NCBI GenBank assembly: GCA_034432795.1
Contig: DAOUBF010000075.1
Coordinates: 1-7,459 of the forward strand
Reading direction: 5' to 3'
Origin: DAOUBF01 sp034432795
Lineage (GTDB): Bacteria > Chloroflexota > Anaerolineae > DSLN01
Length of the DNA: 7,459 nucleotides
In this document: positions 6,501 to 7,459 of the stretch, piece by piece
How positions within the stretch are numbered: position 1 is the stretch's first letter
How the letters are laid out: every line of letters begins with the position of its first letter
The notes under the pieces: model-generated
Told to the model about the DNA's origin: nothing
Database searches by the model: none
The model's input: the letters and a program-made list of their open reading frames with translations, nothing else
Program-made: the position numbers and the translations under genes

Positions 6501-7139
6501 GGCATCTTCGCGATTGACGTAGTGCACGTCGTTGGTGGCGACGAGGGGCAGGTCAAGCTCCCGCGCCAGGGCCACAAGCTGGCGGTTCATATCGGCCAGC
6601 TCAGGGAGGCCATGCTCCTGAAGTTCAATGAAGAAGCGGCCGGGGAAGACCTGGCGATACCAGGCCGCCGCCTCGCGGGCCTGGGCCACTTGGCCATCCT
6701 GGAGCAGGCGGGGGATCTCACCGGTGGGGCAGCCGGAGGTGGCGATCAGGCCCTCGGCGTACTGCGCCAGGACCTCTTTGTCAATGCGCGGCCTGTAATA
6801 GAAGCCCTCCAGTTGGGCGATGCTGGCGAGCTTCATCAGGTTACGGTAGCCAGTGGCATCCATCGCCAGGAGGGTGATATGGCGGGTGCCCCGGTCGCGG
6901 TCGGCCTCGCGGTCAAAGCGGGAGCGGGGGGCCAGATAAGCCTCCATGCCGATAATGGGCTTGATGCCGGCCTTCTGCGCCGCCTGGTAGAACTCAATCG
7001 CGCCGTAGAGGACGCCGTGATCGGTGATGGCCAGGGCGGGCTGACCCAACTCCGCCGCCCGCTCCACCAGCGGCGTGATCCGGCTCAATCCGTCCAGCAG
7101 GCTGTATTCGGTGTGGACGTGAAGGTGAACGAAGGACAT
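3549..7139 (-). CDS. dnaE: DNA polymerase III alpha subunit (replicative polymerase)
   Basis: This is the catalytic subunit of the chromosomal replicase, a full-length 1196-residue DnaE-type C-family polymerase. The N-terminal PHP domain (about 1-220) keeps its metal-site motifs: HLHVH (H7, H9), TDHG (D40, H41), E66, H87, SGC (C137) and NDVH (D204, H206). E. coli DnaE has lost several of these. Polymerase signatures follow: RGSAAGS (355-361), PDIDLDF with catalytic Asp 396 and 398, and KVDFLGL with the third Asp at 555, the same number as in E. coli. Further motifs are LYRPGPLE (633-640), YQEQ (675-678) and YGFNRAHAADYA (744-755). QMSLF (908-912) fits the sliding-clamp binding motif. An OB fold spans about 983-1062, then a Pro/Ala/Gly-rich linker (about 1072-1110) and a small C-terminal domain (1111-1196). 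The ATG at 7139 starts the conserved FVHLHVHTEYS motif, so the start is secure, although no Shine-Dalgarno is visible. It has its own promoter at 7171-7179. Confidence 0.98.
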   Translation of the reverse strand: MSFVHLHVHTEYSLLDGLSRITPLVERAAELGQPALAITDHGVLYGAIEFYQAAQKAGIKPIIGMEAYLAPRSRFDREADRDRGTRHITLLAMDATGYRNLMKLASIAQLEGFYYRPRIDKEVLAQYAEGLIATSGCPTGEIPRLLQDGQVAQAREAAAWYRQVFPGRFFIELQEHGLPELADMNRQLVALARELDLPLVATNDVHYVNREDAEPQDILICIQTGAVVSDPNRMRMNNDSYYLKSAEEMAALFEELPEALDNTLRIAEMCNLEIEFGRYHLPPFDVPEGHTPETYLRALCEQGLQERYNPVTAEARARLDYELSVIHQMGFDTYFLIVWDLTRFARSQGIWWNVRGSAAGSIVAYTLGLTNLDPLKHKLIFERFLNPGRVTMPDIDLDFPDDQRDQLIRYAIEKYGQDRVAQIITFGTLGARAAIRDVARALDLPLPEADRLAKMIPAIPGKPMSIAEALESIDELKQAYESEDYIRRLLDMAQKLEGVARHASTHAAGVVIADRPLVEYVPLHRPTKGTAVGDIGVVTQYAMESVEAIGLLKVDFLGLSTLTVVRKACELIRERHGITYNLSNIPVDDPALYELLSSGNVLGVFQVEGAGMRRVLMEMRPTQFEHVVAVISLYRPGPLEYIPTYIRRMHGEEPVTYRHPKLEPILSDTYGICIYQEQIIQIASQLAGYSPGEADTIRKAVGKKIKEQLLKHREKFVNGAVEHSGIPREVAEAIFDDIEYFARYGFNRAHAADYAVLTCQTAFLKARYPLEYMTALLNVERNNTDKLGLLVVECRRMGIEVLPPDVNASQLEFTIEGKAIRFGLGAIKNVGEGPVQTILAARAEGGLFRDLEDFCRRVDLRQVNRRALESLIKVGALRPFGHRAQLLAALDRLLHLSASAHRAREIGQMSLFDAGPGDDAALTEGLLAELPPQDEVPRREMLAWEKELVGAYISEHPLERPMRELQHVVTHYTSDLGEELDGQMVTLAGLVAWVRRHATKKGEAMAFVGLEDLQGTTELVVFPRLWAARQALLEEGKIVIVRGRVDAKGREAKIIAEVIDDKVTVHEALTEARFPSSTRPPDEAVGAGPMPALEPATHGGNGATEQPPQPRLVSVTIPRSGDPERDRERLARVYEILVDFQGNDQFQLILTGGGRTIALAFPNNTTCACEALERRLHAELGPGTVQVLEPYPERET

Positions 7140-7170
7140 GGTTTGTTGAACTATGGGTATGTTCTTTGGA

Positions 7171-7179
7171 ATTATAACA
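7171..7179 (-). promoter_or_regulatory. Extended -10 promoter for dnaE
   Basis: On the minus strand, TG-T-TATAAT (7179 to 7171) is a perfect -10 with the extended TG. No good -35 sits at 16-18 bp; TTGAGA lies 22 bp upstream, too far. The start would be near 7164, leaving about 25 nt of leader, in which no GGAGG-like ribosome site is present. Confidence 0.6.
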
Positions 7180-7227
7180 TGGGTGCAGGAAGAAGCGATC
7201 TCAACAGGCTTATCACACCTTAAATTG

Positions 7228-7236
7228 TGCTAAAAT
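7228..7236 (+). promoter_or_regulatory. Extended -10 promoter for the small RNA upstream of dnaE
   Basis: TG-C-TAAAAT (7228-7236), the same GTGCTAAAAT core as the kelch promoter at 1694-1703. The -35 region (about 7209-7214) is weak. The predicted start is near 7243. It diverges from the dnaE promoter 50 bp away. Confidence 0.45.
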
Positions 7237-7242
7237 TAAGAT

Positions 7243-7339
7243 GGGGTATCTCCTCGGAGGGGACCAATAGGTCCGCCGTTCATGGAATGCTCTATAAAGT
7301 CAAAGGCCCAGCAGGTCCCCCGACCTCACCGGGCCTTTT
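7243..7339 (+). ncRNA. Small RNA of unknown family, divergent from dnaE
   Basis: Between a plausible promoter (7228-7236) and a hairpin terminator (7302-7339) lie about 100 nt with no supported reading frame. A local hairpin GGACC (7261-7265), AATA, GGTCC (7270-7274) is visible. GGGGACC (7259-7265) can instead pair with GGTCCCC (7314-7320) inside the terminator, so two exclusive folds are possible. It does not match SRP RNA, 6S RNA, T-box or the common riboswitch cores that I know. It may be a stand-alone regulator or the leader of a gene separated from it by the insertion sequence that starts about 25 nt downstream. Confidence 0.4.
7302..7339 (+). terminator. Two-tier hairpin terminator of the small RNA
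   Basis: Outer stem AAAGGCCC (7302-7309) with GGGCCTTT (7331-7338) and inner stem AGGTC (7313-7317) with GACCT (7322-7326), loop CCCC, followed by one more T. The T-run is short (TTTTC), so efficiency is uncertain. On the minus strand the same stem is followed by TG, not a T-run, so it is oriented for the plus strand. Confidence 0.65.
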
Positions 7340-7364
7340 CAAAACAATACATGGAGGGGACTAG

Positions 7365-7459
7365 GCCCTGTCTGCAAAATGCTGTAGAATAGGAGGTATG
7401 AGTCCAAAACAACATAGGCATGAGCTAACCGATGCACAATGGGAGCGGCTACAGCCTTT
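7365..7459 (+). mobile_element. Left end of an IS5-family-like insertion sequence (continues past window)
   Basis: The terminal sequence GGCCCTGTCTGCAAAA begins after CTAG (7361-7364). CTAG fits the CWAG 4-bp target duplication known for the IS5 group, or contains TAG for the TNA groups. The transposase start lies 33 bp inside, as is usual in this family. The right end and second target copy are outside the window, so the exact boundary and subgroup are not proved. The insertion lies just beyond the terminator of the small RNA and leaves the dnaE promoter intact. Confidence 0.7.
7398..7459 (+). CDS. IS5-family-like transposase, N-terminal fragment (runs off window)
   Basis: Only 20 codons are visible. 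The segment ELTDAQWERLQP matches the N-terminal helix typical of IS5-family (DUF4096-type) transposases, usually LTDxQWxxIxPLLP. These enzymes cut and join the element ends by DDE chemistry; the catalytic residues lie outside the window. An AGGAGG at 7391-7396 is only one base before the ATG, much closer than the normal 5-9 bases, so translation from this ATG may be weak. The frame is open upstream to 7365, but no better ATG or GTG is present there. Family assignment rests on this short stretch. Confidence 0.8.
   Translation, partial: MSPKQHRHELTDAQWERLQP

Noticed and set aside
4437..7223. A 928-codon open frame on the plus strand
   Set aside because: It lies antisense across dnaE, whose protein matches the family end to end; the open frame is a by-product of GC-rich codon usage, with no family resemblance.
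7351..7392. A 13-codon leader peptide starting ATGGAGGGG
   Set aside because: It straddles the insertion boundary, so it arose by the insertion, and has no ribosome site or telling composition.

Overview
The window is GC-rich bacterial DNA. Its gene style fits an environmental Chloroflexota (Anaerolineae-like) genome: secreted kelch proteins with Pro-Thr linkers, a DnaE-type replicase with an intact-looking PHP domain, and CGCAGAG/CGCAAAG-type intergenic repeats. This placement is inference; there is no marker gene that fixes the taxon.

Layout, left to right. Positions 1-1475 (minus) hold most of a secreted six-kelch protein that runs off the left edge. Positions 1476-2096 carry no protein gene but are densely regulatory: a long structured leader and promoter for the first kelch gene (minus), an 11-bp inverted repeat, then a strong promoter on the plus strand driving a short RNA gene. 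That RNA has a 77-nt tRNA-like body (7-bp acceptor with a G3-U70 pair, perfect T arm, discriminator A) but no anticodon, and it ends at a strong bidirectional hairpin terminator. A MITE-like inverted repeat follows. Positions 2097-3374 (minus) encode a second secreted kelch protein with a C-terminal membrane anchor, under its own near-consensus promoter. Positions 3549-7139 (minus) encode complete DNA polymerase III alpha (dnaE). Upstream of dnaE lie its extended -10 promoter and a divergent plus-strand promoter for a second small RNA of unknown family that ends in a hairpin terminator. From about 7365 an IS5-family-like insertion sequence begins; only its left end and the first 20 codons of its transposase are in the window.

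The genes do not form one operon: each kelch gene and dnaE has its own promoter on the minus strand, and both small RNA genes are on the plus strand in the gaps. The most unusual item is the RNA at 1876-1952. It looks like the tRNA-like domain of a tmRNA, or an alanine-tRNA mimic, without message and without anticodon, yet with its own promoter and terminator. No defence system, CRISPR array or classical tRNA/rRNA was seen.
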